From: Ostrinia nubilalis
Lineage: Eukaryota > Arthropoda > Insecta > Lepidoptera > Crambidae
Assembly (NCBI RefSeq): GCF_963855985.1
Contig: NC_087093.1
Location: 11,539,501 to 11,603,500, forward strand
Reading direction: 5' to 3'
Length of the DNA stretch: 64,000 nt
The notes under the pieces were generated by a model, which worked only from the letters and a program-made list of their open reading frames with translations, made no database searches and had not been told where the DNA came from. Shown piece by piece: positions 1 through 10,142 of this stretch (the stretch's first letter is position 1; every line of letters starts with the position of its first letter). A program made the position numbers and the translations under genes.

Positions 1-234
1 CAAATTCGAACGAATAGCTGCTTTTTGCGGGGCACTGCAAACGGGAAGTTTGTGTAAATGTGTGAACAAGTATACTAAATGGAAGTCTTTATGTGTAAGC
101 TTTGTTAGTGTTACACACACACACATAAAATCCTTAATTTTCAATTTGAGCTTAGGTAAAACCACATAAAAGAAAAACTCAAGAGAACTAGTCCTTGAAG
201 TCGAAAAATGAATTATTCAGCTTTACGAGCTCAC

Positions 235-3200
235 CTGAAAGGTCTGGGACCAAAGATCTGCCAGATAGCGAAAGAAATACTGTCTTCTTTTGGGAATCAT
301 CACCACTGAACGTAATAAAATCTGAATAAGATAGTTTTGTTCTTTTATTTATTTTTGTTGGAAAGTAACTAGAGTAAATACTTACGGTCTTATTCATAAT
401 AAAATGCTAATATAGGTTTAAAACCTACATTAGCTAAAACGTTTGATAGGCTTAAAACACTCTTATAAACCTCTGATAAAAAACGTTATTCATAATCGTT
501 TATAAACCTTTGATAGCTAAAACAGAGTTTAATATTTTCTTTCCACAGACTATACAAAAAGAATGAACGAAAACAGCTTTTTTGGTGATTTAACTTGATG
601 GACCATGTAAAATCATAGACAAATCGCAGAAAAAAAAAACAAAAAATTGGCAGCTGTGACGTTTTACTTACTGACATTGACATTTGGCACGAAAATTTAA
701 TAAAGTTTTCGGTTTTTTCGATCAACTCCCAAGTTTTATCAAACTTTTATAAAACTTGGGATTGTATGTTCTGGATTCTGTACCTCTTACCCTGTACTCT
801 GCAATAAGCTCTTACGACGACCCGGCTAGTTACATCGGATACTAATTATGTCCATGACGAAGGAGAACAGACCGCCTAAAAGGCAACGATCAGAAAACTG
901 GTTGGAGGAAGATAAGGTAGTACTTATTTTTAGCCTGATAAAGTGCCTACTAATTTTTGTAGCATGGTTTTATTTATGTTTGACGCCTAGTGTTTGCTTT
1001 TCAGTATTTGCTGAAAGAGTTGGTGAAAGAAAGAGTAAATGCAATCGAAAATAAAAATACAGACACTAACACGAATAAACGGAAGGTTGCGGCTTGGGCT
1101 GATTTACAAACAACGTTGGTACATCTTTTGATTTCTGCCTTCAATATAAAATTTTGCCTTTACCTGTAATTCAAAATCCTGTCATTTCTTTTTCAGGTTT
1201 AATTCAATGTGCGCTGGTATGAACCGCTCCATTACCCAGTTAAAATCGCAATGGAGCCTCATAAAAATCAGTGCGAAGAAAGACAAGACCATTGCTAGGC
1301 AGGCTCAAATTAAAACTGGCGGTGGTCCACCATTATCAGTGCCTGACGATAGGGCTGATGATATAGCATCTTGGTTGCCCAATGAATTTGTAGTCGATGT
1401 TAACAGATTTGACTCGGACTCAAATAAAAGTGAATTAATTAACATTCAAGAGGAGGAATCAACTCAAAATACGCAAGATCAGGAATTGATAAATAATGAA
1501 GAAATCCAATATGAATTGGTGGTACTTGATGAAGAAATAGAAGATACACATGCTTGTACTACTAGAGGCATATTGGAAGATAAAGAAAATAAAAAAGTAG
1601 AGGCAAAAGAAAATAAAGCAAAACCTAATTTTAAAGCACCAGCAATCAAAAAAAAAAGGAAACTGTTAAACAAAGAAGGCTTAATTGATTTAAGCAAAGT
1701 TAGGATTTCCGAAATTGCAGAAACAGAATCAAAATGCCGGATTGAACTGCATGAAGTTCAAATGGAAAACGAACGGAAGAAAGGGAGAAACTTGGATCTT
1801 GAGCATCAATTATTACAGGAAAAACTTAAATATTACACTCACATTAATAAAGAATAATAAGTCTTTTGATGTTAAAGTTTTTCAAGTACTAACAGATTCT
1901 AAATAATAAGTTAGTTCCTCCCTTACTTCTGTTTGTTTTTAATTTGTATTTTATGCAGTTCCAATCCGCATTTTGATTGTGTTTCTGCAATATATTTAGA
2001 CGGCTATGAATATGTTTACTAGTCATAACTTAATAAGAGTTTGAGATTACTATTAACTAGCTGTTGCCCACGACTCCGCCTGCGTAGACTACTATTTCTG
2101 TAACCTACAGGATCTGTGCATTTTTCCAGGATAAAAAGAAGCCTATATGTTATTCGAGACTATATAATCTATCTGTTTTAGCAATTTATTTGTTTATAAG
2201 AATTGAACTGTGATTTTTAGTAAGTAAGTTTAATAATTGTACTTAAATTAGTGATATAAAGTAAATACACATATGCCTAGTCACAAACATTCGCCTTTAT
2301 AATAATAGTGTAAATTATGGTTATTTTGTTTTAAATGTAGAAGGTTGATAACCTCCGAATAGAAACGTTTATACTTAAGCAATTTCTTTGTTTTAAAGAA
2401 TTGAACTGTGATTTTTAATAAGTAAGTTTGTTGAAACTAATTGTACTTAAATTAGTGATATAAAGTAATTTGTTTTGAATTTTTGCAGAATAATTGCTTT
2501 TTTAAAGAGAACTACAGGTTTTGTTTTTGTGATAGTAACAAATTGGACTGAAAATTGAAATACAGGTATTTTTCAATCAAATATTCTTTTTATTTTCATT
2601 AAGATGCCAGGAACAGTATCTGAAAAATTAAAATACAACATTTTCATGAACTCAAATGACATTACATAAAAGTAAATCGTTGGAATTTATCAAAATGTAT
2701 TTTAGTACCATTCAAAAATGTTGATTTATAAAATTTTGTAGTATCAACTGCGACCTACGCCTCAACAATGAAGGTCGGTTGTCGTGAACACTGTTCTCCG
2801 TCGAAAGTTGCGGAGTTACAGGGACCTGCTCCATATGTTGTTCTGAAAAATATTATGAATTTGTCAACATTTTGTCATAAAGATTTGTATTCCTTATGTA
2901 CAGTCAAATTGATAACATTTACCTAACAATGTGTCATTCATATCAATGGCTATATTATGTAATACAGCCAATGCTATGATCACAGCTTTTCCATTTTGGA
3001 GGCTTACTGGTAAGCCATGGAGTAGGCATTGGAACCGCTGCTTCCACACCCCAAAACACCTTTCAACAGTGTTCCTAGTTGAGATGTGAGCATTATTGTA
3101 TGCTTCTTCTTCTGGACGACTAGGCCTTAAAATAGGTGTAAATAGATATGGCAGAAGAGGGTAGCCCGAATCGCCAATAAGGCGTCCTCTAAACTGCCTA

Positions 3201-4932
3201 TCCTCAAATCGTTGTTTTATATTGCTCTCCATAAAAATTCGACTGTCATGTGTACTGCCTCGCCATCTAGCCACTATATCCATTATTTTGAGGTCAGCAT
3301 CACAGACAACCTAAAATAAAAAAAACAGTATCCTGTAGGTAATCCATCCAATAATATAGTGTTGAATGTTGCTAAAATTTAGATCATACAAAGTAAAAAT
3401 TATAGACATTATTAAAACAAATCTTTCTCTGTTGTAAACTGTATAAAATCAAAATATATTTTACCTGAACATTCAGGGAATAATAGCCTTTTCTATTAAT
3501 ATAGTACTGGGCCATGTCACCTCCGGTTTTTTTAATTTTAATGTGGGTGCAATCTATGGCTCCTATCACCCCAGGAAAATTTTTAATTGCTCTAAATTTG
3601 GCACTAATTCTTTCCTGCTCTCCTATAGTGATAGGCATTTTGATGAAGGAATTTGCCTTATTCGCGATTGCATGCGCGACTCTGGCGCATATCCGGCTCA
3701 CTGTCGGCTGACTTAGGCCATGGAGGTCACCAGCATCATCTTGTACCTGAAAATGTATGAAAATAATTATAGCAGCCACGACAAAGGGATAAAATAAAAC
3801 ACTTTTTTGTGCTTACCTCACGACGTCCCCAACATCTTATGGCCACTAAAACTTGCAGTTCAGGACACGTGCCACCACCTCTAGCGCTCTGAACCAGATC
3901 ATCTTCCACCAAATCTATGATGGTGCGCACTGTGTCCTTATTGAACCTATATTTTATTTTAAAATTTAGGTCCCGCAAATCGAATGGGTTGCTTCGTTGG
4001 CGGTAGAGCTTTCTACGTCGCGCTGGGTCGGCATTATTGGCTAAATGCACAATTGCATTTATAGCATTCATTTTCACAAGCAAGGATCACAGCAAGGATA
4101 TTTTGAATAAATAAACCAACGAAGTGACATTCATATGAAATGACATTTATAAAAGTTAGGTTAAAATAGGTTTATTAGAGCTTTAAACAAGGCCCGAGCT
4201 CTCGATAACTTATCACACAGTTATAAGAGGATTTTAGCGCTAAATGACGATTATGAATAACAATTTTTATCAAACGTTTTATAAACCTCTAATAAGCATT
4301 TGATAAAATGTGAAAAATGATTATGAATAAGACCGTTAGAATAATAGTAAATTACGTCATAATGCTTATGAATACTGTGAGTACATAGTTCATGCTTTCA
4401 AGGTGTTAAGTTTTCAAGTTCTATTATAATTATGTAGCTTTAAAATTAAGGTAATTTTAAGTTATTTATTGATATCTTAGTAACTAATATGTGAAACCAT
4501 CAAAAATTTAACCATAACCAGTTTTACGCACTCTCACGCGAATACGTAGCCAATAAAATTGTATTTCTAGTATGGATGTACTTGTATGTATGAGACGCTT
4601 TATATGAATGTTAATAAATTAAAGTAGTTTCATTTATGGTGTAAGTACAATTGTTGGCTAAATAACGCTCTACATAAAAGTAGTGAAGTCCATTTATATT
4701 TCGTTCATGAACTACATCCCAGCTAATAGAACAAACAATATGATGACATAATTAGATGACTCGACCCATGTGGGTCGGTGACACTATGTTCCGTCGATTA
4801 CGTTCAGTGCGAAAATTGTTTAAAAAATATTTGGCACGTTTTAAAAAGTTTGTTTAAAAAAATATTAAGAAGGTTAAAAAACTTACCAGAAAACGCCGCA
4901 GCGAGGATCAGGGTGGTCACAGCCCACGCCAT
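235..4932 (-). CDS. 5' part of an unrecognised secreted-protein gene (exons 1 and 2)
   Basis: Exon 1 (4932-4887) reads MAWAVTTLILAAAFS and ends at a good donor (G|GTAAGT) in phase 1. Exon 2 (321-235) begins after a TTATTCAG acceptor, restores the frame exactly, continues FITFSGDDSQKKTVFLSLSG then RSLVPDLS, and ends at G|GTGAGC, again phase 1. The gene then runs off the left edge. The first 15 residues form a typical hydrophobic signal peptide, so the product is probably secreted or membrane-anchored. I do not recognise the mature part. Intron 1 is about 4.6 kb because a complete Harbinger transposon (385-4335) lies in it; without that it would be about 0.6 kb. The exon pairing is inferred from splice signals and matching phase, not from homology. 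Confidence 0.55.
848..1857 (+). CDS. Harbinger Myb/SANT-like DNA-binding accessory protein
   Basis: Three exons can be joined: 848-916, 1005-1114 and 1197-1857, giving 279 residues. The exon 1 and 2 donors are GTAGTA and GTTGGT; the latter is weak but is the one that keeps the frame. The N-terminal 90 residues look like a Myb/SANT (trihelix-like) fold with spaced tryptophans: ENWLEEDK, AAWADLQTTFNSM and RSITQLKSQWSLIK. The middle is acidic, followed by a basic run (AIKKKRKLLNK, a likely nuclear signal) and a C-terminal coiled-coil-like segment rich in E, K and L. In PIF/Harbinger elements this second protein binds the transposase, brings it into the nucleus and helps target the element ends. 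An ATG at 1207 opens the longest single ORF, but it would cut off the Myb helices. Confidence 0.8.
2180..2470. repeat. Internal direct repeat in the Harbinger spacer
   Basis: About 90 bases at 2182-2270 recur at 2378-2468 in the non-coding spacer between the two convergent genes. Both hold GAATTGAACTGTGATTTTTA and AATTGTACTTAAATTAGTGA. The copies differ by small indels, so this is an old local duplication. The role is unknown. Confidence 0.6.
2712..4071 (-). CDS. Harbinger DDE transposase (HARBI1 family)
   Basis: Four exons on the minus strand, 4071-3817, 3746-3465, 3310-2923 and 2842-2712, join in phase to give 351 residues, close to the usual HARBI1 length. An HTH-like segment (GLSQPTVSRICARV) lies near residue 100. 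The catalytic DDE triad is visible: D150 in AIDCTH, D226 in GDSGYP and E262 in NTVERCFGVWK. VVCDADLKIMDIVARW and GSTHDSRIF are family hallmarks. The first in-frame ATG gives MNAINAIVHLANN; the open frame extends four codons further upstream, but only to a TTG. The last exon adds 43 codons after an acceptor at 2843 and ends with TGA. No stop or frameshift is seen. The enzyme cuts and pastes the surrounding element. Confidence 0.87.
4339..4700. other. Residual intron, nothing recognised
   Basis: AT-rich sequence between the Harbinger right end and exon 1 of the secreted-protein gene. No gene, repeat or structured element was recognised. Confidence 0.4.
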
Positions 4933-5135
4933 TTTCGAGTTTAAACTTACACACCACACGTCATAAAGTCCGCGAAGCGTAAAGCCAGGAAGGCTACGAA
5001 GTTTTGCCGAACTTTTCCGGGAGTGCTAGAGAGGGGTCGACACTCTGTACCAGGCTCCCGAGAGAGACTACCCGCTGGATGAGTGCGCGCGACCTCCCGT
5101 CGCACCGCGCATGCGCTGTGTTGACCTCCGCACTA
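4933..5135 (-). promoter_or_regulatory. Presumed 5'UTR and promoter of the secreted-protein gene
   Basis: The 200 bases upstream of the signal-peptide ATG are clearly more GC-rich than the surroundings and hold the palindrome GCGCATGCGC near 5106, the consensus for NRF-1/Ewg-type factors. There is no clear TATA box. The start site is not resolved. The assignment rests on position and composition. Confidence 0.35.
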
Positions 5136-5245
5136 TTAACGTTACATTAAAATAACAATAAAACTTGGTGACAGTTCTTTAAGTTGGCACCGCGATCGGA
5201 CATTGAAATGGAGCAATTCGAAATTAGAACACGCCTTATAATGTA

Positions 5246-5466
5246 CTAGCTTTCCGCCCGCGGCTTCGCCCGCGTGGAATTTTGTCTGTCACAGAAAACC
5301 TTTATCGCGCGCGTCCCTGTTTCAAAAACCGGGATAATAACTATCCTATATCCTTTCCCGGGACTCAAACTATCTCTATGACAAATTTCATCAAAATCGG
5401 TTCAGTGGTTTAGGCGTGAAAGCAAGACAGACAGAGTTACTTTCGCATTTATAATATTAGTATAGA
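5246..5466 (-). mobile_element. Lep1-type non-autonomous Helitron
   Basis: Read on the minus strand it starts with TATACTAATATTATAAATGC and ends with CTAG (5249-5246), preceded by a short GC-rich hairpin (GCGGGC with GCCCGC) as in Helitron 3' ends. It has no coding capacity. It is the most divergent of the Lep1-type copies in the window, with a central GGGATAATAACTATCC block the others lack. Confidence 0.7.
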
Positions 5467-5614
5467 TAGTAATAGATTAAAAATATTATTATAAACGGTA
5501 AAATGGCAAAGGTCAATCAATCGCCAGAAAAAACTTTCACTTGTTTTTTTTATATGTAGTATAACGTCAACAAAAAGCATCAAAGATATTTTTTTACTTA
5601 TAATATCATCGATT

Positions 5615-5775
5615 TTTCGTCGGCCGATAGTTTAGTCGGGCAGTTGATAAGGTTGTTCAGTATGGGCATTGGGCATGTATGGAAGTGCGCACATTACACC
5701 GATTTGATTCTAAATACAAATTAAAATCGGGCCCAACTATCGGCCAACTAAAAATTGGTTGTCTGCGCCTAGTCT
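5615..5775. mobile_element. Short TIR element (CGGCCGA family), copy 1
   Basis: GTCGGCCGATAGTTTAGTCG near 5620 and an inverted partner around 5733-5765 bound about 160 bases. The middle (ATGTATGGAAGTGCGCAC) matches, in the opposite orientation, the middle of the element at 11845-12185, which shows the two are one family. Exact ends and target duplication are unclear. Confidence 0.45.
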
Positions 5776-5777
5776 TA

Positions 5778-5919
5778 CGCCCGTATTCACAAACGATGCT
5801 TGCTTAAGGGGAAGCAGCAAATCGAACGCACAGCGTTGAATAGAACTCTGTGATTAGTTATTGTGACACCCTGTGCGTGCACGCGCGTGATACCATAGTA
5901 ATGTTTGTGAATACGGGCG
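5778..5919. mobile_element. Harbinger-like MITE
   Basis: 142 bp with a perfect 17-bp TIR (CGCCCGTATTCACAAAC) and TTA target duplications at 5775-5777 and 5920-5922. The duplication matches that of the intact Harbinger nearby but the TIR differs, so a different family member mobilised it. Confidence 0.85.
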
Positions 5920-5971
5920 TTAGTGTACTTACCTAACCTACGATATGCTTGCTGATAAAATATTACTGTGC

Positions 5972-8900
5972 CAAAAAAAAAAATCAAAAAAAATCAAAAA
6001 AAATCAAAAAAATATTTATTCAGTTTAGACCACAAGTGGCACTTATGAACGTCAATAGAAAATAATAAAAAAAGAAAAAGGTAGCCCTTATGGGGCACTT
6101 TACATGTCTCCTTATCTTTTGGGCCCTACCAGCGCTTCGAGACAAACATATGGCAAGTGCTGAGAAGAAACGCCGGAACAAACTCAGTCACCACTTATTG
6201 CCAGGAATTACCTAACGGTAAGAATAGTCAAATTTAAGTACATCAAATATGTGCAGACTGAACTGACCACGCATCCTTGTCATCAATATAGTCTCGAACC
6301 TTGTAGTACCCTTTGGACATAAGGGTATTTTTTATATGTATCTTAAATTTGTTTATTGGCAATTCGACAAGGTTGTGTGGTATTTTGTTAAATATGGTAA
6401 TACATTTCCCCAAGAATGAATTACCTATCTTATGCAACCTAAATGATGGAACAGCAAGGTTATTCTTATGTCTCGTGTTAAATGAGTGGACGTCACTTTT
6501 CTTAGTAAATAAATGTATATGTTTACGGACATACATAATGTTATCAAATATGTATTGCGAAGCCACAGTCAATATATTGATTTCTTTAAAAACTTCTCTA
6601 AGCGAGTCACGTGGTTTAAGACCGTATATTGCCCGAACAGCTCTTTTCTGTAAAATGAAAATTGATTCTATGTCTGCTGCTGAGCCCCACAGTAAAAGAC
6701 CATAAGACATAATACTATGAAAATAACTAAAATATACAAGCCTTGCTGTTTCAACATCAGTCAAATTTCTGATCTTTCTCACCGCAAAGGCAGCTGAACT
6801 AAGTCTTCCCGCCAAGGCAGCAATATGGGGGCCCCATTGTAATTTACAGTCTAGGGTAATACCTAGAAAGACAGTAGAGTTTATCAGTTCAATGCGTTCA
6901 TTATTTACTGTAATATTAGTATTAACTTGTTTGACATTAGGCATAGTGAATTTTAAACATTTGGTTTTTTTTGCGTTTAATAGCAAATTATTAGTTGTAA
7001 ACCAGTCTAATACTTTGGAAAGAGCATTATTCACGTCGTCAAATATTTCCTGACGCCTGTCAGTTTTAAAAATTAAAGAAGTGTCATCAGCAAATAATAC
7101 TATCTCACAAAGGTCCTTTGAATAAAAAGGTAGATCATTTATATAAATCAGAAAGAGCAATGGTCCCAGTATTGAGCCTTGGGGCACTCCCATTTTTAGG
7201 GGGGCGCCCGAAGAGTTAGTTCCGTGAATATTTACTTTTTGTAATCTGTCTGAGAGGTAAGAGTGTAATAGGCTTAAGGCCTTGCCTGATACGCCATAAT
7301 GTTCTAGCTTAAACAACAGAGTTTGATGATCAACACAGTCAAACGCCTTCGATAAGTCACAAAATACACCAATAGCATCTTTTTTCTCCTGCCAAGCATC
7401 GAAAATGTGTTTGATAAGAGCAACCCCTGCATCGGTCGTACTTTTCCCTTTTGTGAACCCATATTGTTTTTCATGAAACAGTTTATTTAAGTTAAAATGA
7501 GACAGTAGTTGATTGAAAATAATTTTTTCAAATATTTTACTGAGCGCAGGTAGTATCGATATAGGTCTAAAGTTGGATGGGTCACTTTTGTCTCCTGCTT
7601 TAAATAATGGTATGATTTTACTATGTTTCATCAGGGTAGGGAACTGACCTTCGTTAATACATTCATTAAAGATATGAGCTAAATGGGGAGCTATAAGAGG
7701 AATGATGGGTTTTATTATGTCTGTTGATATGCCCCATATATCCTCTGTCTTTTTTATATTTAGTTCTTTGAAAGTTTTTATAATAACTATGGGGTCTATT
7801 TGTCTAAATTTTAATGGGCTATTGCAAACATCAACACAACCCTCGAGAAGAGACATTGCCTGATATGAACATGAATTAAGATTGCTTGTTGTTATGATTG
7901 GTACATTTGAGAAGTAACCTTCGAATGCGTTTGCTACCTTATCATTGCATTTAATATACTTATTATCAATTTTTAATGCGAATGTGTCATCCCGAGATAT
8001 AATTCTACAAGTTTCTTTATTAATACAATTCCAAGTAGCTTTAATTTTGTTGCCAGAGTTTTTAATTTTGTCACGTATGTAAATAGATTTTGCCATAGAA
8101 CAAACTTGTTTAAAAACTTTTGAGTATTTTTTTACATATTCTATAAAGTCCGGGTCGCTACTATAGGCTTTTCTACCATATAATTCAAACATTTTTTTCC
8201 TACTAATATAAATACCTACTGTAGCCCAGTCACTGAATTTAGTTTTATTGTTTTTAATAATAATTGTTTTCTTAGGAAAAATTTTATTGAACTCATTTTT
8301 AATTAATTCAAATAATTGCTCATATAAAATATTTATACTACAGTTAAAGTAATGCAAAAGTGGGACCTTATTAGATATTTGAGATTTAAATTTGTCTTTC
8401 TGGGATGCAGTGACTGGTCTATATTCTATTTCCTTGCTCGATGGCACAAAATGGTGTTGAAATGACGCTATTTGACCGCAATGATCAGAATTAACAAAAT
8501 TTATTATTGATTTCTCTAGCACTAAGCAGTTACAGAATATATTGTCTAAGCAAGTAGCTGATGTTGGAGTCACCCTAGTTGGTTCAGAGAAAAGATTTAA
8601 CAAGTTAAAAGATTTGAATAAATTTAAAAACCGTATTGAAAGAGAGGAATCTTCTATTATATTGATATTAAAGTCTCCACATACAACTACTTTCTTTGAA
8701 CTATTACACACTCTTCTAAGTACCTCTTCCATTGTGGTTTCAAATAATTCATAGTTACTAGATGGGGGTCTATATACACATACAATAACATAGTCGTCCA
8801 GTTCTGCACATGACAGCTCAATAGTTCGCTCAACAGAGAGAGATACAATATCTTTACGCTCTTTACATTTTAATTTATCATTGACTAATATTAGTGACCC

Positions 8901-9160
8901 TCCACGAATAGCTAACTCTCTAGTGAATGAACTAATAAGCTTATAATTATTAATGCTCAGCATTAGTTCATATTGCCTGAGCCAATGTTCCGTTAAACAT
9001 AAGACATGAATATTCAATTCTTGGATAAATAACTCAATTTCCAAGTCTTTGCCGGAGAAGCCTTGTACATTCTGATGCACTAAATTAAAACCGTTAAATT
9101 TCTTTGTACCCGAATTTTGTATGCCAGAGTTATCCTCTATTGTCTTACGATGTAATTTAA
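5972..9160 (-). mobile_element. LINE of the CR1/Jockey-type group, 5' end truncated or uncertain
   Basis: The element includes the long ORF2 (6243-9080), a 3'UTR of about 230 bases and a tail near 5972-6013 made of repeats of TTTTTTTTGA, the short-microsatellite type of tail used by CR1/L2/Daphne-like LINEs rather than poly(A). Upstream of the first recognisable endonuclease motif the frame stays open to about 9158, but I see no ORF1, so the copy is probably truncated there. No target duplication was found. Confidence 0.75.
6243..9080 (-). CDS. LINE ORF2: endonuclease and reverse transcriptase
   Basis: A 945-codon uninterrupted frame. The APE-type endonuclease occupies roughly residues 1-215: HQNVQGFSGK at the start, LCLTEHWL, VVCGDFNINI near 137 and NSDHCG near 197. 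Reverse transcriptase motifs follow in order: FRPISILPALSKIFEKI near 504, QYGFTKGKSTTDA, FCDLSKAFDCVDH, GVPQGSILGPLLFLIYINDL near 630, FADD near 662 and LLLNAKKTKCLKF. The C-terminal part (LQKRAVRAIYGL, SFNTRHKNN, KDAWSV) is the extension typical of CR1/L2/Daphne-like elements. The protein nicks DNA and primes reverse transcription of its own RNA. The ORF opens with GTG and the frame continues upstream, so the true start is not fixed. The clade name is my inference. Confidence 0.88.
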   Translation of the reverse strand: MHQNVQGFSGKDLEIELFIQELNIHVLCLTEHWLRQYELMLSINNYKLISSFTRELAIRGGSLILVNDKLKCKERKDIVSLSVERTIELSCAELDDYVIVCVYRPPSSNYELFETTMEEVLRRVCNSSKKVVVCGDFNINIIEDSSLSIRFLNLFKSFNLLNLFSEPTRVTPTSATCLDNIFCNCLVLEKSIINFVNSDHCGQIASFQHHFVPSSKEIEYRPVTASQKDKFKSQISNKVPLLHYFNCSINILYEQLFELIKNEFNKIFPKKTIIIKNNKTKFSDWATVGIYISRKKMFELYGRKAYSSDPDFIEYVKKYSKVFKQVCSMAKSIYIRDKIKNSGNKIKATWNCINKETCRIISRDDTFALKIDNKYIKCNDKVANAFEGYFSNVPIITTSNLNSCSYQAMSLLEGCVDVCNSPLKFRQIDPIVIIKTFKELNIKKTEDIWGISTDIIKPIIPLIAPHLAHIFNECINEGQFPTLMKHSKIIPLFKAGDKSDPSNFRPISILPALSKIFEKIIFNQLLSHFNLNKLFHEKQYGFTKGKSTTDAGVALIKHIFDAWQEKKDAIGVFCDLSKAFDCVDHQTLLFKLEHYGVSGKALSLLHSYLSDRLQKVNIHGTNSSGAPLKMGVPQGSILGPLLFLIYINDLPFYSKDLCEIVLFADDTSLIFKTDRRQEIFDDVNNALSKVLDWFTTNNLLLNAKKTKCLKFTMPNVKQVNTNITVNNERIELINSTVFLGITLDCKLQWGPHIAALAGRLSSAAFAVRKIRNLTDVETARLVYFSYFHSIMSYGLLLWGSAADIESIFILQKRAVRAIYGLKPRDSLREVFKEINILTVASQYIFDNIMYVRKHIHLFTKKSDVHSFNTRHKNNLAVPSFRLHKIGNSFLGKCITIFNKIPHNLVELPINKFKIHIKNTLMSKGYYKVRDYIDDKDAWSVQSAHI

Positions 9161-9308
9161 ATTATGATTTGGAACAGATTCCAAGGGTCGAACATCCATG
9201 GTCTGCTCAATAAAAGCAGTTTGGCTAGCCAAGTTAATGGCTAAATATTTAATAAAATATGATAGCGAATTCGCAAACATCTCAACTACATAATATAATA
9301 TCATTGAG

Positions 9309-10133
9309 GGTATCCTTCCGTTTGGCCAAATTACTTTTCGCCAAATTTCACTTCGCAAACAACTTATCGCCAAAGTTTCATTTCCCAAATGAACTTTTAG
9401 CAAATGCACTTTTCGCAACTAATTCATTTGGTCAAATTATCATTTGGCAAAATTTTACTTGGCAAATATTTGTATAGCAAATGTTTTATTTTGCCAAATA
9501 TTATATCCCAAATAATTTGTTTGGTCAAATTAACACTTAACATACCCACCGTTACCCACAAATCAAAGCATAAGGCACATGATCGTGGTTTTCACAAGAA
9601 TTTTATGTAAAACAAAGAGATTGCAGAAAACAGTATGGTTGCAGAAAGTAGGTATTGCAGAAAATAGTAGGTTAGGTTAGGTTAGAACAGTGACCCTTAA
9701 CGCGCGAAGGCGAGCGAAGCGTGCCGCGGCAGCGGCCGCCGAGCGCTAGAATCACCTCTATTGTTAATGAATAATTTGAAAATTTCGATAAAAAGAATGA
9801 AATTATGAAAATTAACTTAGAACAAATTTTATATGAACTACCTACTAAACAAAATAATAACCACAAGCTAATTTTTATTCCATTCTATGCACCAATCAAA
9901 TTGTTTTGTAAATAGTTTATCGTGAAATATTTTTGCCAAATGAAACATTTGGCAAAACATACTTTGCCAAACAATAATTTGCTAAACAATAATATGCCAA
10001 AAACGACATTTGCGAATTAAAAGTTTGCAATAAGTTGTTTTGCCAAATAAGAATTTGCCAAATGAAAATTTGCGAAACGTTGTTTGCGATGTGATAATTT
10101 GGGAAACGTTTTTTGGCCAAACATTAGTAATCC
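9309..10133. mobile_element. Foldback-like element A with TTTGGCAAAT word arms
   Basis: 825 bp flanked by a perfect 9-bp duplication, ATCATTGAG (9300-9308 and 10134-10142). The ends are loosely inverted (GGTATCCTTCCGTTTGGCC and GGATTACTAATGTTTGGCC). The left arm (9317-9540) and right arm (9930-10128) consist of variants of TTTGGCAAAT, in both orientations, every 13-20 bases. The core (9605-9900) holds a threefold TTGCAGAAA repeat (9622-9665), a TTAGG run (9668-9685) and a GC-rich block ending TAGCGCTCGGCGGCCGCTGC on the minus strand (9724-9748). There is no credible ORF; apparent ORFs in the arms are by-products of the words. The long satellite-like inverted arms and 9-bp duplication resemble Drosophila Foldback and Mutator-like elements. 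Confidence 0.75.
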
Positions 10134-10142
10134 ATCATTGAG

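Larger units (their letters stand above)
385..4335. mobile_element. Intact autonomous PIF/Harbinger DNA transposon
   Basis: The element is 3951 bp, flanked by TTA target duplications at 382-384 and 4336-4338. Its termini are a perfect 16-bp inverted repeat, CGGTCTTATTCATAAT. A second, subterminal inverted pair with the core GTTATTCATAATCG lies near 485-498 and 4243-4256 and may be a transposase binding site. It carries the two genes of an autonomous Harbinger, a Myb/SANT-like protein (plus strand) and a DDE transposase (minus strand), in convergent order. Both can be assembled without stops or frameshifts, so this is a recent, possibly active copy. Confidence 0.9.

Noticed and set aside
188..397. 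69-codon minus ORF beginning in the Harbinger end
   Set aside because: Its ATG lies in the transposon terminus. The coding part is the internal exon 321-235 of the secreted-protein gene.
1207..1857. Independent 216-codon gene inside the Harbinger
   Set aside because: The upstream exons at 848-916 and 1005-1114 complete its Myb/SANT fold, so this is only the last exon.
6313..6705. 130-codon plus-strand ORF
   Set aside because: It lies antisense within the LINE reverse-transcriptase ORF, which shows all family motifs; the plus frame has none.
9259..9610. ORFs in the left arm of element A (and 9917-10120 in the right arm)
   Set aside because: They arise because the repeated TTTGGCAAAT-like words keep frames open; the proteins are repeats of NQ, FH and LAK-like words, not a fold.
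9668..9685. Interstitial telomere
   Set aside because: Only three TTAGG units. They are part of a core shared with element B, so an element component is a better explanation.
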